Origin: Podarcis raffonei
Lineage: Eukaryota > Chordata > Lepidosauria > Squamata > Lacertidae
DNA length: 64,000 nt
Reading direction: 5' to 3'
NCBI RefSeq assembly: GCF_027172205.1
Contig: NC_070614.1
Location: 50,532,001 to 50,596,000 of the forward strand
Shown here: positions 21,404 to 32,787 of the stretch, piece after piece
Layout of the letters: the number at the start of each line of letters is the position of its first letter
How positions within the stretch are numbered: the stretch's first letter is position 1
Notes under the pieces: model-generated
Databases searched by the model: none
The model's input: only the letters and a program-made list of their open reading frames with translations
Told to the model about the DNA's origin: nothing
Program-made: the position numbers and the translations under genes

Positions 21404-22135
21404 AGCCAGACCTCAAGGCATGTTTAGGGAAGGTTTTAATATATGAAGGACTATTGTATTTTAATATTTTGCTGGAAGCCACCCAGAGTGACTGGGGAAA
21501 CCCAGCCAGAAGGGCGGGGTATAAATATATTATGATTATGATTATGATTATCTTTCACAAATCTACGTATGGTGTTCATGGCTTCAGGACAGATATTCTT
21601 CAGTATTTTGTAGAGGAATCAAACTTCCAACCCCTTCCTTAGTCAGGGCCACAGTTACCTGGTTCAGACATCCTCAAAGGGCCAACAAGATCTTTATTTA
21701 AATTTATTTTTATTTAAATTTGTACACCGCCCTTTATCCAAAGATACGAGGGTCGTTCACAGTATAAAAATACAAAATAAAACACACAATACATAATAAA
21801 AACAAGGTGAAAAAACCCAAACCCTTAACCCCCCCCCAAACACATTTCAAAGGCCAAAGAATGTTGATCAGACATTAGAAATGATTAGAAATGCTTAAGA
21901 TTGTGGTTTATTTGTTTGTTTCATTTCTACCTCACCTTTTTCTCCTAAGGTATGGTGTGTGTGGTTCCCCCTGTTCTTTTTTAATCGCCACAACAACCTT
22001 GTGAGGTTGGGCTAGGCTGAGAGAGGCAGGGACCGATGTCAAAGGTCAAATCCAGGGAGCTTCATGGCCCAGTGGGGAATTCGAACCCTGATCTCTGGCC
22101 CAGTGCTCTAACCACTGCACCACCACTGCCTGCAC
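21404..22135. mobile_element. L2-like 3' end (+), CR1-like 3' end (-) and MIR-like SINE (-)
   Basis: 21404-21552 has GCTGGAAGCCACCCAGAGTG and an ATT-rich tail (plus). 21690-21840 has the reverse of a CR1-type end (GTACACCGCCCTTTATCC). 21980-22130 on the minus strand reads GTGGTGCAGTGGTTAGAGCA...GGGTTCGAATTCC...CAACCTCACAAGGTTGTTGT, a tRNA head plus core as in MIR/CORE-SINEs. Confidence 0.6.
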
Positions 22136-22599
22136 CAATGCAAACAGCCACAAAACACATATTCAGGTGAAAGCAATGTCAGGTAGAGTATATATGACGT
22201 GCAAAGTGCGAAACAAGTCATTGCTTTTGTGAGATATATATGTTAGCAGTGGCTGAACTATGCTAAGTCATCTTCGCCACGGGGGCCATGATTTTTCAGC
22301 AGCGAACACCCTGCTTTTTAACCCGAAAGGGTTTTCGTGAGGTGGCACACAACAAAAAGTTAGCATTCAGAGAAGATGGACGAAATGGCAACACAGCCTG
22401 AAGCAGCTGTAGCGAGCGGCAGGCTGGTTGAGAGGGGGCAAAATTCCTGGCAATCTAAAAAATCCTAAGGAAATAAAGAATTGTTGCGCCAAAGACTTCA
22501 TCTCATGTCATGACATGATTCTCTTTCCAGATTGGTCGTTGAGCCCCGTCAATATATACATGTCATTCTAGTTAAACTGTGGAACTCCATGCCTAGATG

Positions 22600-23340
22600 A
22601 CTTTTGATTTTTATGTGTGTGTTTTTGGGAGATTTTACTCATCTCCCAAAAATAACATATAATAAAATAACATAACATAACATAACATAACATAAAATAT
22701 AATAAAATAAAATAAAATAACAACAATGCATAAAAACAACAACAATGTATACATATATTAAAAAGTCATGAACAAATTTTTAAACCACAATTTTAGTTGA
22801 CTTCCCTCCACTCCCCCTCTTGATTTCATCGTTTAGCACGTATTCATGCACATCCATAAAACCTTATATTCTTAACAATCCAATTTTGAAACCTTTCCGT
22901 CTTATTACAGGTAACTTTTAAAGGTTATACCAATGTAGAAATCTATACGAAAAGCTTAAAAAAAATGCATTCAATAATTGTCCTTTTTTTTAGGTTTTAA
23001 ATTATCTAATATGTCCAGCATAGTTCATTGATTTGTTTTGCCAGTCTTCTTTAATCTTCTTTGGCGATGGCTTCTTGCTTCTATAGAGATGGGCTGATCC
23101 TGGCCTGGGATTCATTCTCAAATACTGGAATCAAGTCTTTCTATTGATAAGTGATTCAAATCCTGTACATCTCAGTATCACAACTTCAGGGTTTTTTTTT
23201 TAACAACAGTCATTTTCCGCATTCTCTTCAAATCTTTATATGTCTTTTCCCAGGCCTTCTTTAACCATTTTACATTGCCACCACGTATGGGTGCCCCTCT
23301 TATATTTATTGCCCTCCCTTCCTGCTAACCAAGATGGCTT
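22600..23340 (-). mobile_element. L1-like LINE fragment with an ATAAC repeat
   Basis: After (AACAT/AATAA)n at 22650-22720, the minus strand near 23220-23290 encodes a WWQCKMVK-like peptide expected near the end of L1 ORF2. Heavily mutated. Confidence 0.4.
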
Positions 23341-23786
23341 TAAAATAGGACTGGACAAATTATAGAAACTATTGATGGCTCCTAGCCGTAATATCTATGC
23401 TCAGTTGCTGAAAAACACAGGCGCTTGGATCCTGGTGCTTGAATCCTGCCTGCAGGTTTCTTAGAGGTCAGCCATGGCCAATGCTGTGGTCTCCAAAAAT
23501 GGTTGGACTACAACTCCCATCGTGCCTGATCATTGACTGTGCTGGCTCAGGCTGATGGGAGCTGGGAGTCTAACAACACTTGGAGTTACTAACCCACAGG
23601 ACAGCTCTCCTGAAATCCTTCAAAGACAGAGGTCCTTTGGCTGGGACGGGACGATATGGGATTGGGGGGGCCAACTCCCATCTCTTTCGGGGGTGCGATT
23701 AGTGCCAGCGCCATCCGTTAAGAGTTTGGGTGTAATCTCCGACACCTCCCTTTCTACGGAGGCGCAGGCTGCAGCCGTAACAAAGG

Positions 23787-24059
23787 CAGAGCCGTCTTTT
23801 CCATTGAGCTTATGGGCGCATTGCGCCAGGGCGCCGGCCTTTCAGGGGCGCCCCAGCGTGTGGGGGAGCTGCGTGGCTTTGCCGCCGGCCTCCCCTTTCC
23901 CTGCACACCCGCCAGCTGTGCCCCGTCAAACATATCGCTGGCGGGATTGCAGCTTCCTTCCCAAGTCTCCTATGGAGGAGAGATTTGAGGAAAGGTCGAC
24001 AGCACTGGGAAAGAGGGGTTCTTTGCACCACGGCGCCGGATAGGCTTAAGACGGCCCTG
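23787..24059. mobile_element. hAT-type MITE with 8-bp target repeat
   Basis: 273 bp from CAGAGCCGTC to GACGGCCCTG, flanked by AACAAAGG at 23779-23786 and 24060-24067. Removing it restores the L2 reading VTKAAFFHLR. The 8-bp repeat and the CAG-GCCGTCTTAAGC type end identify hAT. Confidence 0.88.
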
Positions 24060-24118
24060 AACAAAGGCGGCATTTTTTCACCTCCGCCAAGCTAAGTAGT
24101 TAGCTCCTTACCTCTCTC

Positions 24119-24690
24119 TGTGATGGCCTGGGAATCCGATTCAGAGGCTGAACTGGAGGAATCCCAGCCTGCACAGGAGTCCCCGCCTCCAGGGCCGGCT
24201 GAACTGGGGCAGGGCCTTGATTCTGAAGCGCCTGCACCTGTGCCGGATCCTCAGGAGCAGGCACCAGGTGAATCCACTCCGGCTCCGGAGGTGGTTGAGG
24301 ACTCAGTGCCTACAGGTGAGTCTCCCCCTGGGCCCAGTAACCCTTCAGCCTCTCCTGAACTGCAGAGGCTTAGGCAGAGAGGCGGAGGGAACTGGTTTCT
24401 CCCAGGAGGAGTGCTCGCCTTAAGGCCAGGAGAGGCGGGTCTCCTGGGGGCCGGGACCGCCCCTGGCCTCAGAGAAGATAAAGGCCAGCCAGCCCAGTCC
24501 CAGGTTGCGGGAGCAACGTCGTTGAGTACCTGCTCTTGCCCGGACCCAGACCTGACCTTCCAGTGTTCCTGTCCCCGCCCAGCTTCCTGCTTCGGACCTC
24601 GCCTCGCTCCTTGTGAACTGTTTCCAGACCAGTGACCCAGGACCAGACTTTGACTACGCCAACGGTAACCTTTCCCCCGGGACCAGCACA
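24119..24690. mobile_element. Probable solo LTR inside the L2 element
   Basis: 572 bp bounded by TGTGATGG...CCAGCACA with near-matching 5-bp flanks CTCTC/GTCTC, sitting between two pieces of the L2 reading frame. The Pro/Glu-rich open frame inside it is not taken as a gene. A fossil with no internal part. Confidence 0.55.
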
Positions 24691-25412
24691 GTCTCACCCT
24701 GACCTCACCACTGTGATCCACGCGACGGTCACCTCCAGACTGGATTATTGTAACTCGCTCTACATGGGGCTGCCCTTGAAGCTGACCCAGAAACTTCAGC
24801 GGGTGCAGAATGCCGCGGCAAGACTCCTTACGGGCTCCTCACATTCACCCAGTGCTATACCAGCTACACTGGCTCCGGGTGGAGTATAGGATCAGGTTTA
24901 AGGTGCTGGTTTTAACCTTTAAAGCCCTACATGGCCCAGGACCCTCGTACCTACGGGACCGCCTCTCCTGGTATGCCCCACGGAGGAGCTTACGGTCTTC
25001 AAATAAAAACATCTTGGAGATCCCGGGCCACAAGGAGGTTAGGCTGGCCTCGACCAGAGCCAGGGTTTTTTCGGTCGTGGCCCCGATCTGGTGGAACGCT
25101 CTGTCACAAGAGACTAGGGCCCTGCGGGACTTGACATCTTTCTGCAGGGCCTGCAAGACAGAGCTGTTCCACCAGGCCTTTGGCCAAGGCACAGTCTGAC
25201 CCCCTCTCTCTTTCTGTAATCCTCATAGAACTCTAGCCCTATGGTTGCCATTAATTTGATTCTGAATTGATTTTAGAATGTATTTTAATTAACTGACTGT
25301 GTGATTTTATGTACACTGTGCTATTTTTACTTGTTGTTAGCCGCTCTGAGCCCAGCTTTGGCCGGGGAGGTCAGGGTATAAATAAAAAATTATCATTATT
25401 ATTATTATTATT

Positions 25413-26016
25413 CCACGGCGGCTAAATTTAGTTGGCCACAAGGGACTTTGTCAGGAACATTTTGGAACATGAAGTATATACACAGCATCCACCAGATCCA
25501 TCTTTATCAGCATGCCTATTGGCACTCCCATAAAAAAAATAATTCCAGAAGTTTGGCGAGGCAAGATTCCCCTTTACAGAATCCTTCCTCAGCAAGACTT
25601 GTTTTTTTATACGCTTAATCCCTGTGGGCTGTATTCAAGTTAGCTTTTTCTGCAAGTAGACCCAACGAAACCAATGGACCGAAGTTAGACGTGGCCATTG
25701 ATTTCAATGGGTCCGAGTCAAAATGAATTGAATGGTACCCTTTTACTTTTTCCCCCAACCCTTTCCACCAATTCACTCCTGGGACCACAATTGTCCAGTT
25801 CCCTCCCACCCACCCACAGTTACAGACCAGGAGAAGCATGCAGACACCTGCATGGACAGAGCACATTGGGTGGAAACTGAAAGACAATTGTTCTCCAGCT
25901 CTGAGCTTTGGTGAGGTCGAGAGAGTTCGTCTGCACAGTGTCTGAGGTTAAGAGTCTGGCATCAGCTTGCAAGAGAACGGCAGGGGCTTTTGCCTTGTGC
26001 CTGAGCCACACGAGGC
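25413..26016. other. Sequence downstream of the R2-like RT ORF
   Basis: Lies 3' of the RT ORF on the minus strand. No Cys-His knuckle or endonuclease coding is seen in any minus frame, and there is no poly(A) tail. No recognised repeat. Confidence 0.35.
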
Positions 26017-28431
26017 CTAATTCCACCCAGGGTAGCTTGGGTAGCTCTTGCAGATGAGGTCCTTCAGAACGCCTTCCAGGCTGCTCCTATTCTCAGCTGA
26101 GAACTGCTGCCTCATGCCATCTATCTGTATTTGCACGCCAATCACATGCCTTTCATTGCAGAACCACTGGAGTTGAATGGATCTGTTGAGGTGCCAAGTG
26201 GCATTGGCAGCCTGGTGCCAGGGGGTGACGCCTCCGCCAAGCCTGAGATGGCCTCTGGAGGACCTGTTGAGATAGCGGGCCAGCGCTTTGCCAGAGGGAT
26301 TTGCACGCAAGTTCTGCTCCTCCACAACAGTGTTGGCAAAGGAGCCTTGCGCCACCGATCTCATGGTGGGGTCCGGGCTGGTCAGCAGAAGGAAGACGTG
26401 GGTGATCACTGCAACATCAGCCAGATGTCCCATTTCCAGAATCCCATGTCCTCCACACTGCCTGGGGGCGCGGAGGGTGTTACGGGCCACCCCGAGCCAC
26501 CTGTTCGCCATGTTGACGATGACGGCGTCAACTTCCTCAAGGCATTTCCTCGCGGCCGGCGGCCCTTTCAGGAAGGACGATATTTTGGGCAGCAGGACAG
26601 TCTTGAGAGCGTCCATCTTTTGCCCGGGAGTCAACAGCGAATCATCAATCTCTCCCAATTCTTCAAGCCACTCTTTGTAGAAGGTTTTGGAGGACGGCTG
26701 TTCGGGGAAGCTCAGGAGAACCCCCAAGTACTTGAACGTTTCTCCTCTCTGAAGGCGGGTCATCGCTTCTCCCTGGATGGTGAACTCGGTTGGCAGGACC
26801 TGGCACTGTCGGACGTGGAGAGACGCACACTTGGCGGTGTTGAAGCGCAAGCCCACCCGGCGGGTGGCCTCGGTGGCGGCGTCCAACGCGTCCTGCAGCC
26901 CTTTCCTGCTGCTGGCCACAAGCACCAGGTCGTCAACGTAAGCCAGGATGTCGATCTTCCGGCCGTGCAGAACGAATCCAGTGGATCGAGCGGCGATGTA
27001 TCGGACAACCGGCTCCATTGCCAGCTTGAACATGGTGTAGCTCAGAGGGCACCCTTGTTTCAGCCCCTTCTGGATTGGGATATCTGGGCAACCCAGCCTG
27101 GACAGGGTGGTGGTGCACCCATTATACAGATCGCGGACCACGCTGAGGAAGCCTTCGGGCATGCCCAGCTCCGACAGCACGTTGAAGACGTGCTGGTGAG
27201 GGATGGAGCTGAAGGCGCTGGAGAGGTCCAGCTTGGCGAGGGCAAACTCCTGCCCCGAACGCCGGCACTCGTCCAACAAAGCCTGCAAGATGAAGACGCA
27301 CCCCGTGCCGTATTTCTGTTGCGGGCAGATGGCGCCACCATCGATGACCCAGGTGTTGATGCGGTGGTTCAGACACCGGGCGTACATCTTGTAAAGGGTG
27401 TCGCACATGGCGATGGGCCTCCAGCTCTTCAGCTCCTTGGCGTCGCCGCCTTTGAAGATGAGGATGGTCTCCGACCTCTTCCACTCGGAGGGGATGCGAC
27501 GCAGCCGCTTGCACCGGTTGAAAACGGCGGTCAGCACTAGGCACCCGGGGTCTTGCTGGCTGAGAAAGGCGGGCGTCAGCTTATCCTTCCCCACGTTCTT
27601 CTTCTTGATGTGGTGGATCATCTCCTTCACCTCTCTGGGGGCGAAGTCTCTCTCCAGGCCGGCGGAGCCTCTCATGGCGGGAAGGCGAGGCCAGCCACGC
27701 GGACGCGGGAACAGGCCCCAGCCCTCGCTAGCAAACGCTTCGGAGAAGTGTTTGTAGATCTCCATCGCGGGGATCTCGCAAGGAGGAGGGGGAGGCTCGA
27801 GGATCTTTCTCAGAGCTTCGGCCTTGTTGACGTCGTACAAGTACTGGATGTTCCTTGTGGCCGTGGCGCTGAGGTACTGCAGGGGGCCTCTCCATCTGCC
27901 CTGGGCTGCCCTCCTGCCTCTTGCGGAGAGGTCCTTTGTGAGCTCCTGAATGGCTTCCTCAAAATCAGTGGCCCGCTGGAGCTCAGCGAGCCATTTCTCT
28001 TGCCACTGGGTGGTCGGCCTTGGGTAGGATACCATCTCCGGCTGAGATCTCTTGCGCCAAGGTTGGTGCCAATGTCTTCCTTTCTCTCTCTCCCTGCCGC
28101 CCCCTTCTTGGTCCTGGGCTTCCTTGAAGGCGGCGTTGGCAGGTCTTCCAGCCAGTCCGATGTGGGGTGAGGAGGAGGGCTTCTGGGTCGAGGTCACCTC
28201 TTGAAATGAGTCCTGCAGGGATGTTTGGCCACCTGTCTCTCTCTTTCTTGTGGGTGTCTCAGCAGAAGCTCTTTGGCAGTAGAAATCCCCACACGCAGCC
28301 CTCTCTCAGAGATCTCAGCCTCGGCGGAAGTGGAGGCCGCCACAACGGCAGGCAGCCCCGTCTGGCCCTGCTCCCTTGGTTTCTCAGGAAGTGGGTTTTC
28401 TTCTCTCTTCCAAGAATCCTCGTCTCCTGCA
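26017..28431 (-). CDS. R2-like non-LTR reverse transcriptase, long intact ORF
   Basis: An uninterrupted frame of about 800 codons on the minus strand. From the GTG at 28197 to the TAG at 26017 it is 726 residues, and in-frame codons continue up to 28431, where TTTTCTGATCTTCTGCAG looks like a splice acceptor. RT motifs are complete in the 726-residue numbering: FKGGD near 248, LDLSSAF 323-329 (motif A Asp), KQGCPLS 380-386 (motif B) and AYVDDLVL 419-426 (catalytic YVDD). A thumb/linker region follows. The order and wording (IPSEWKRSETILIFKGGD, LDECRRSGQEFALAKLDL) are R2/R4-clade-like. No N-terminal Cys-His fingers and no C-terminal CCHC plus restriction-like endonuclease are visible, whereas family members usually run to 1000-1200 residues. 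It is clearly more GC-rich than its flanks, with no poly(A) tail or target repeats. Either a both-ends-truncated LINE that has not decayed, or a captured RT gene. Confidence 0.8.
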
Positions 28432-28589
28432 GAAGATCAGAAAAGCAGGCAGGCCGTTAAACCTTCTAACCAAAGCAACTGGGAGTTCCGCAGAGCCCTC
28501 ACACAAAATCACGATGAGAATTAAACAAAAGTTTCCATAGAAAGAAAGAAAAAGTTCAGCTGAACATGGCTGCAGCTGAGACCAGCCTC
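28432..28589 (-). other. Sequence upstream of the RT ORF with candidate splice acceptor
   Basis: On the minus strand the pyrimidine-rich TGCTTTTCTGATCTTCTGCAG ends at 28432 (its 20-nt core is at about 28432-28452), directly before the in-frame start of the open reading. An in-frame TGA lies within this tract, so the ORF cannot extend further without splicing. Confidence 0.35.
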
Positions 28590-29372
28590 CAGGAGACAGA
28601 GGGATTTGAACGACTGGTATCAATAATTGCATTATAAATTGGCGTTGTTATTGTGATAGGAATTTTATGGTCTTAGGTATATGGTAATGTTCATAAGCGT
28701 ACCAACCAAGCACGTACATAGATCAGCACAGGAAGACCGACCTGGAACCATTTTGATTCCTAAACTGACCAAATGTTTTCTCAGCAAGGTCAAAGTGGGA
28801 AACCTCCCCATTTTCTCTTTCCTCACAAATCCTGTCTTAAGGGCATATTTAAGATATGAATAGGGTGTGAGCCTGTGACCTGGCCCAGGAAATAAGTATT
28901 TATGGCTACAAAATAATGGCCAGGCTCCCCAGGGGATCCAATCAAGTAACCTGCCAGACAGGAGATAAACAATACTCAAATTTCTGTTTTAGAACTCCGT
29001 TTCTGTGATGGAGGTGTGATGTATCTGAGGGGTGGTCTTAGGTTACACCCCTTCTGTGATGTTCTGGCCTTGCACAGCATTTTTCTGGGTCCTGCTCCTT
29101 TCCTGCGTGAGAGGGGAGCACCCTGTTGCAACAGATCAATAAAGATCAGGCTTACTAGCTGCTTTGCTTCTCAATATTCTCTGGTTGTCCTCTGTTATTC
29201 TCTCCTACCAATAGGGAACCTATGTAAGGACTCTATATGGGCTCTTGGGTACCCCATAAGGGGGAAAAGGGCAATTTTTGTTTACAACATTATCATGAGG
29301 CTATTATTGGATTGTAATTGAAAACTAATAAAAATTATTTTTTTTAATAAAAAAAAAGGAGACAGAGGGATG
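28590..29372 (+). mobile_element. Target-repeat-flanked retro-insertion containing an LTR-like segment
   Basis: GGAGACAGAGGGAT occurs at 28590-28603 and again at 29359-29372, the second copy following an A-rich end (29320-29358), as expected of an L1-driven insertion. Within it, 28652-29210 resembles a retrovirus-type LTR with AATAAA near 29140 and a TCTCCTACCA end; its borders are uncertain. Treated as a fossil. Confidence 0.45.
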
Positions 29373-30310
29373 AACCTTCACGATGGGAGTATGTTCCAAA
29401 GAATCGGAGGGGCAGAATCCCGCTGGAAAGGTGGAAAGGCAGCGAGGAGCAGTGGTTAGAGCACTGATTTCCCAAATTGGGTGGGGGTTTCCTAGGGGGT
29501 GCTAAGAGGCAAGTGGGTGGTGGTGTGTGTGTGTGTGTGCTAGAGGGGCACTTGGTTTTTAGACTTTGGAAAGCTGGTATTTTTAAAAATCAAGTTCACC
29601 AGTTTGTCGAATTGGTTCAACTTAATAGTTTCAACTGAATTTTGAATAAAATGTGCAGTCAGTTGCTACTCTTTTTTTAAAATTTACTGTGCTAATATCT
29701 TCCTTAGTGGGTTGTGCAAATCTGAATTGTGCTTCTAATGGGGTCGGGTCAGGGGGATGAGTTTATGGAGCTGGCAAAAGGGGTGGGCTAGGCTGAAAAG
29801 GTTTGGAAACTGCTGGTTTAAGAGTGGGGGGGCAATACTCTCTTGCCTGAAATCGAAAGTGGAATTTTACAGCTGTAATCAGAAGAGTTGAGAACAAAGA
29901 GAGAGACGTCTCCCGGGTAACTTCAAGCCGTAAGCCACGCAGGGATCAGGAATAACTAATATGGGCATAATATTTGATAAAGAATTAAAGGAACAAATTA
30001 AAACCCCACGCAGGAAGAAGAAAGGAGAACTTCACTTGCGAATTTGCAAATTATTACATGTGTTAATGCGAACTGAATTTAATTATTGTAGCTGTGGTAT
30101 GAGGGATTTTATCAAGAGTGGATTGTATTTGGTCTGAGAAAAAGTCTGGAGGCAGAACTGAAGGGCCTTGGAAGTACAGCACGTGGGAAGCCAAACAAAA
30201 TTTATAATTGCCAATGTAATTGATTTGTATTTGAATTGGAATTGCTGTTTGGTGTTAATAGAATATGGCGCGCACTGGATTTTTGTAATTGAAAATTAAT
30301 AAGAATTATT
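29373..30310 (+). mobile_element. Unassigned sequence, then L1-like 3' end (29930-30310)
   Basis: 29373-29930 shows only a TG microsatellite near 29521-29540. The final part ends TTGTAATTGAAAATTAATAAGAATTATT, the same 3' end as at 29305-29340, and looks L1-derived. Confidence 0.4.
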
Positions 30311-30520
30311 CAACAACAAAAATGAAAGTGGGGGGCAAAGACCTGGGAGAGACAAAGGTTCAAATCCCCTCCCCAAGTCAGTCATTTTTTATTTATTTGT
30401 TTTATTTATTTCGTAACAGTTATGCGCTGCTTGGTTGTATGATTGTAAAAAAACAAACAAACCTGAGAGGCTTACAAAATAATAAAAATAATAAAATTGG
30501 GGGGGGATTATAATACGTTA

Positions 30521-30880
30521 AAGGTAAAGGTAAAGGTACCCCTGACCATTAGGTCCAGTCGTGGCTGACTCTAGGGTTGCGGCGCTCATCTCGCTTTATT
30601 GGCCGAGGGAGCCAGCGTACAGCTTCGGGTCATGTGGCCAGCATGACTAAGCCGCTTCTGGCGAACCAGAGCAGCGCACGGAAACGCCGTTGACCTTCCC
30701 GCCAGAGTGGTACCTATTTATCTACTTGCACTTTTGACGTGCTTCCAAACTGCTAGGTTGGCAGGAGCAGGGACCGAGCAACGGGAGCTCACCCCGTCGC
30801 GGGGATTCGAACCACCGACCTTCTGATCAGCAAGCCCTAAGCTCTGTGGTTTAACCCACAGCGCCACCCGCGTCCCTTAA
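30521..30880 (-). mobile_element. Sauria SINE, nearly full length
   Basis: Tail of three GGTAAA units at the left, tRNA-like head ending at CGCCACCCGCGTCCC at the right. It sits in a TACGTTA/ATACGTTA repeat context (30510-30520, 30882-30905). Confidence 0.92.
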
Positions 30881-31139
30881 TGCGTTATAATACGTTATAA
30901 TATGTTAAAGCATACCAAAAAGCCAGGAAGATCCCACAGAGTGACCTCAGAGGCTCCCAGCCTAACGTACCTCACAGTAATGGAGCGGAGGGAGGAGAGG
31001 TACAATGGGGGGGGGGAGTATTTGATCCCCTGCTAAATTTGCCCGTTTGCCCTCCGACGAAGAAATGACCAGTCAATAATTTTAATAGTAGGTTTACCGT
31101 AGCCGTGAGAGACAGAACAACAACAGGAAAACCCCCAGA

Positions 31140-31290
31140 AACCACCTTGCAGATTGAATCCTAGGGACCCCGAGGGTCATCCAGCCCACCCCCTGCAATG
31201 CCGGAATCTTTTGCCCAATGTGGGGCTGGAACCCACGACCCTGAGATTAAGAGTCTCGTGCTCTACGGACTGAGCTATTCCTCAAGAGCT
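31140..31290 (-). mobile_element. tRNA-Lys-headed SINE with CR1-type tail
   Basis: Minus strand GAGGAATAGCTCAGTCCGTA, anticodon region ACTCTTAATCTC, GTGGGTTCCAGCCCC, then CATTGCAGGGGGTGGGCTGG and a CR1-type end. The head has a tRNA-Lys(CTT)-like layout with an altered B box; not a tRNA gene because of the fused tail. Confidence 0.75.
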
Positions 31291-31504
31291 TTGATCCCAT
31301 TGGCAGAGAAGGTGGCCTAGAAATGCAATTAAATAGATATATAACCTTAGAGGTGCAGCCTCCCTGAACCTGGTGCTCTCCAGACATTTTTGGACCTGGG
31401 CTGCAGTCAGAAATATTTGAGGAGGGCAGGATGTTGGGGCAGCAGGCTGCCTCGGGGCATAGAAAGCTTTTCCACACTAATGGGCAAGTCTTGGTTCCAG
31501 TGGG

Positions 31505-31767
31505 TACCGTATTTTTCGCTCTATAAGACGCCCCAGACCACAAGACGCACCTAGTTTTTGGAGGAGGAAAACAGGAAAAAAATAATCTGAATCCCAGAAG
31601 CCAGAACAGCAAGAGGGATCGCTGTGCAGTGAAAGCAGCAATCCCTCTTGCTGTTCTGGCTTCTGGGACAGCTGCGCAGCCTGCATTTGCTCCATAAGAC
31701 GCACACACATTTCCCCTTACTTTTTAGGAGGGAAAAAGTGAGTCTTATAGAGCAAAAAATACGGTGT
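31505..31767. mobile_element. Palindromic MITE (CCGTATTTTTCGCTCTATAA ends)
   Basis: Ends TACCGTATTTTTCGCTCTAT and ATAGAGCAAAAAATACGGTG are inverted copies, and the interior has a second inverted pair AGAAGCCAGAACAGCAAGAG / CTCTTGCTGTTCTGGCTTCT around the centre. A related element is at 60582-60742. Confidence 0.75.
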
Positions 31768-32021
31768 TTTTTTTCCTCCCCTGCTCCCCACCCGCACCTA
31801 TCAACTGGGGACGGGGGCCGCAAAAGTGGGACCTGCCCATAGAAAAGGAAGGAGGGAGCCAGGATTTTAGCATAATCATGGCTTGGAAGCGCCAGCGCCC
31901 TTATGCTCAAACACAAAAAGGTGTTGGAAAACGAAAACGCGGACAGCATTAAGACAAATTCAGCAGTGTAAATAAGTTTTGACGGATGCAGTAATGGAAT
32001 ACAGAATAGTATAGTTTTTGT

Positions 32022-32267
32022 ATAGTTTTACTTTCTTGGGCTCCATGATTGCTGCAGATGGTGACAGCAGCCACGAAATTAAAAGACGCCTTCTTCTTGG
32101 GAGAAAAGCGATGACAAACCTAGACAGCATCTTAAAAAGCAGAGACATCACCTTGCCGACAAAGGTCTGTATAGTTATAGCTATGGTTTTCCCAGTAGTG
32201 ATGTATGGAAGTGAGAGCTGGACCATAAAGAAGGCTGATCACTGAAAAATGGATGCTTTTGAATTAT
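32022..32267 (+). mobile_element. Bov-B LINE fragment
   Basis: Encodes FLGSMIAADGDSSHEIKRRL, LLGRKAMTNLDSILKSRDIT and VMYGSESWTIKKADH; ends abruptly at GAATTATGGTG, where the hAT-like piece begins. Confidence 0.9.
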
Positions 32268-32467
32268 GGTGGTCCAGGAATCATCGTGTTTTTATATGAG
32301 TAGAATGTGTCCTTATATTTAAAATGCATCTCTGTTTTATTTTTTATTTTTTTGTGGTGCATAGGAATTCGTTCATTATTATTTTTTCAAAATACAGTCC
32401 GGCCCCCCACAAGGTCTGAGGAACAGTGGATCAGCCCCCTGCTGAAAAATTTTGCTGACCCCTGCTT
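32268..32467. mobile_element. hAT-like MITE, truncated
   Basis: The right two thirds of the family seen at 37775, 55826 and 56907: AGTAGAATGTGTCC, AAAATGCATCTCTG, GCCCCCTGCTGAAAAA, GCTGACCCCTG. Confidence 0.7.
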
Positions 32468-32787
32468 TAAGGAATTTGAGTCACTGGACAAAACTCTAGC
32501 TGCTTTAGTTAACTTTGGAGATGGCCAGCAGAAACGAAAATGAAAACAGCTACAGAGAGTCTAACAGCAACTCAGACGTAATCGGCTGGAGGTGACGGGA
32601 CTCAAACAGAGTTTAAAAAGCCACGCAAGAGTTTTCCTTCAAAGCAAGTCTGGGTTCCATGGAGGAGGGAACTAGAATATGGTCAGGGAAATGGGTCTAT
32701 CGCGGCCGAGGTATCATCTTGCTTTAGAAACAGAAAGTATTTTCAGGGAGGGAGGGAATTTGGGGAGAGAATCTGTGGGGCTTCAGC

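Larger units (their letters stand above)
23690..25412 (+). mobile_element. L2-type LINE with two later insertions
   Basis: RT end in three pieces: VKSLGVISDTSLSTEAQAAA (23725-23786), FFHLRQA (24068-24100) and HPDLTTVIHATVTSRLDYCN...LFHQAFGQGTV (24695-25197). Then a 3' UTR with AGCCGCTCTGAGCCCAGC and an ATT tail at 25390-25412. A hAT MITE and a solo LTR interrupt it. A different subfamily from the (TTA)n LINEs. Confidence 0.85.

Noticed and set aside
24121-24635. Pro/Glu-rich open frame (171 codons)
   Set aside because: It lies wholly inside the LTR-like segment that splits the L2 reading frame; no domain is recognisable.
26131-27540. Plus-strand open frame of 469 codons
   Set aside because: It is the antisense shadow of the R2-like RT ORF; its residues show no family resemblance, while the minus frame has all RT motifs.
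31190-31290. tRNA-Lys-like sequence
   Set aside because: The tRNA-like part runs directly into a CR1-type tail, so it is a SINE head rather than a gene.
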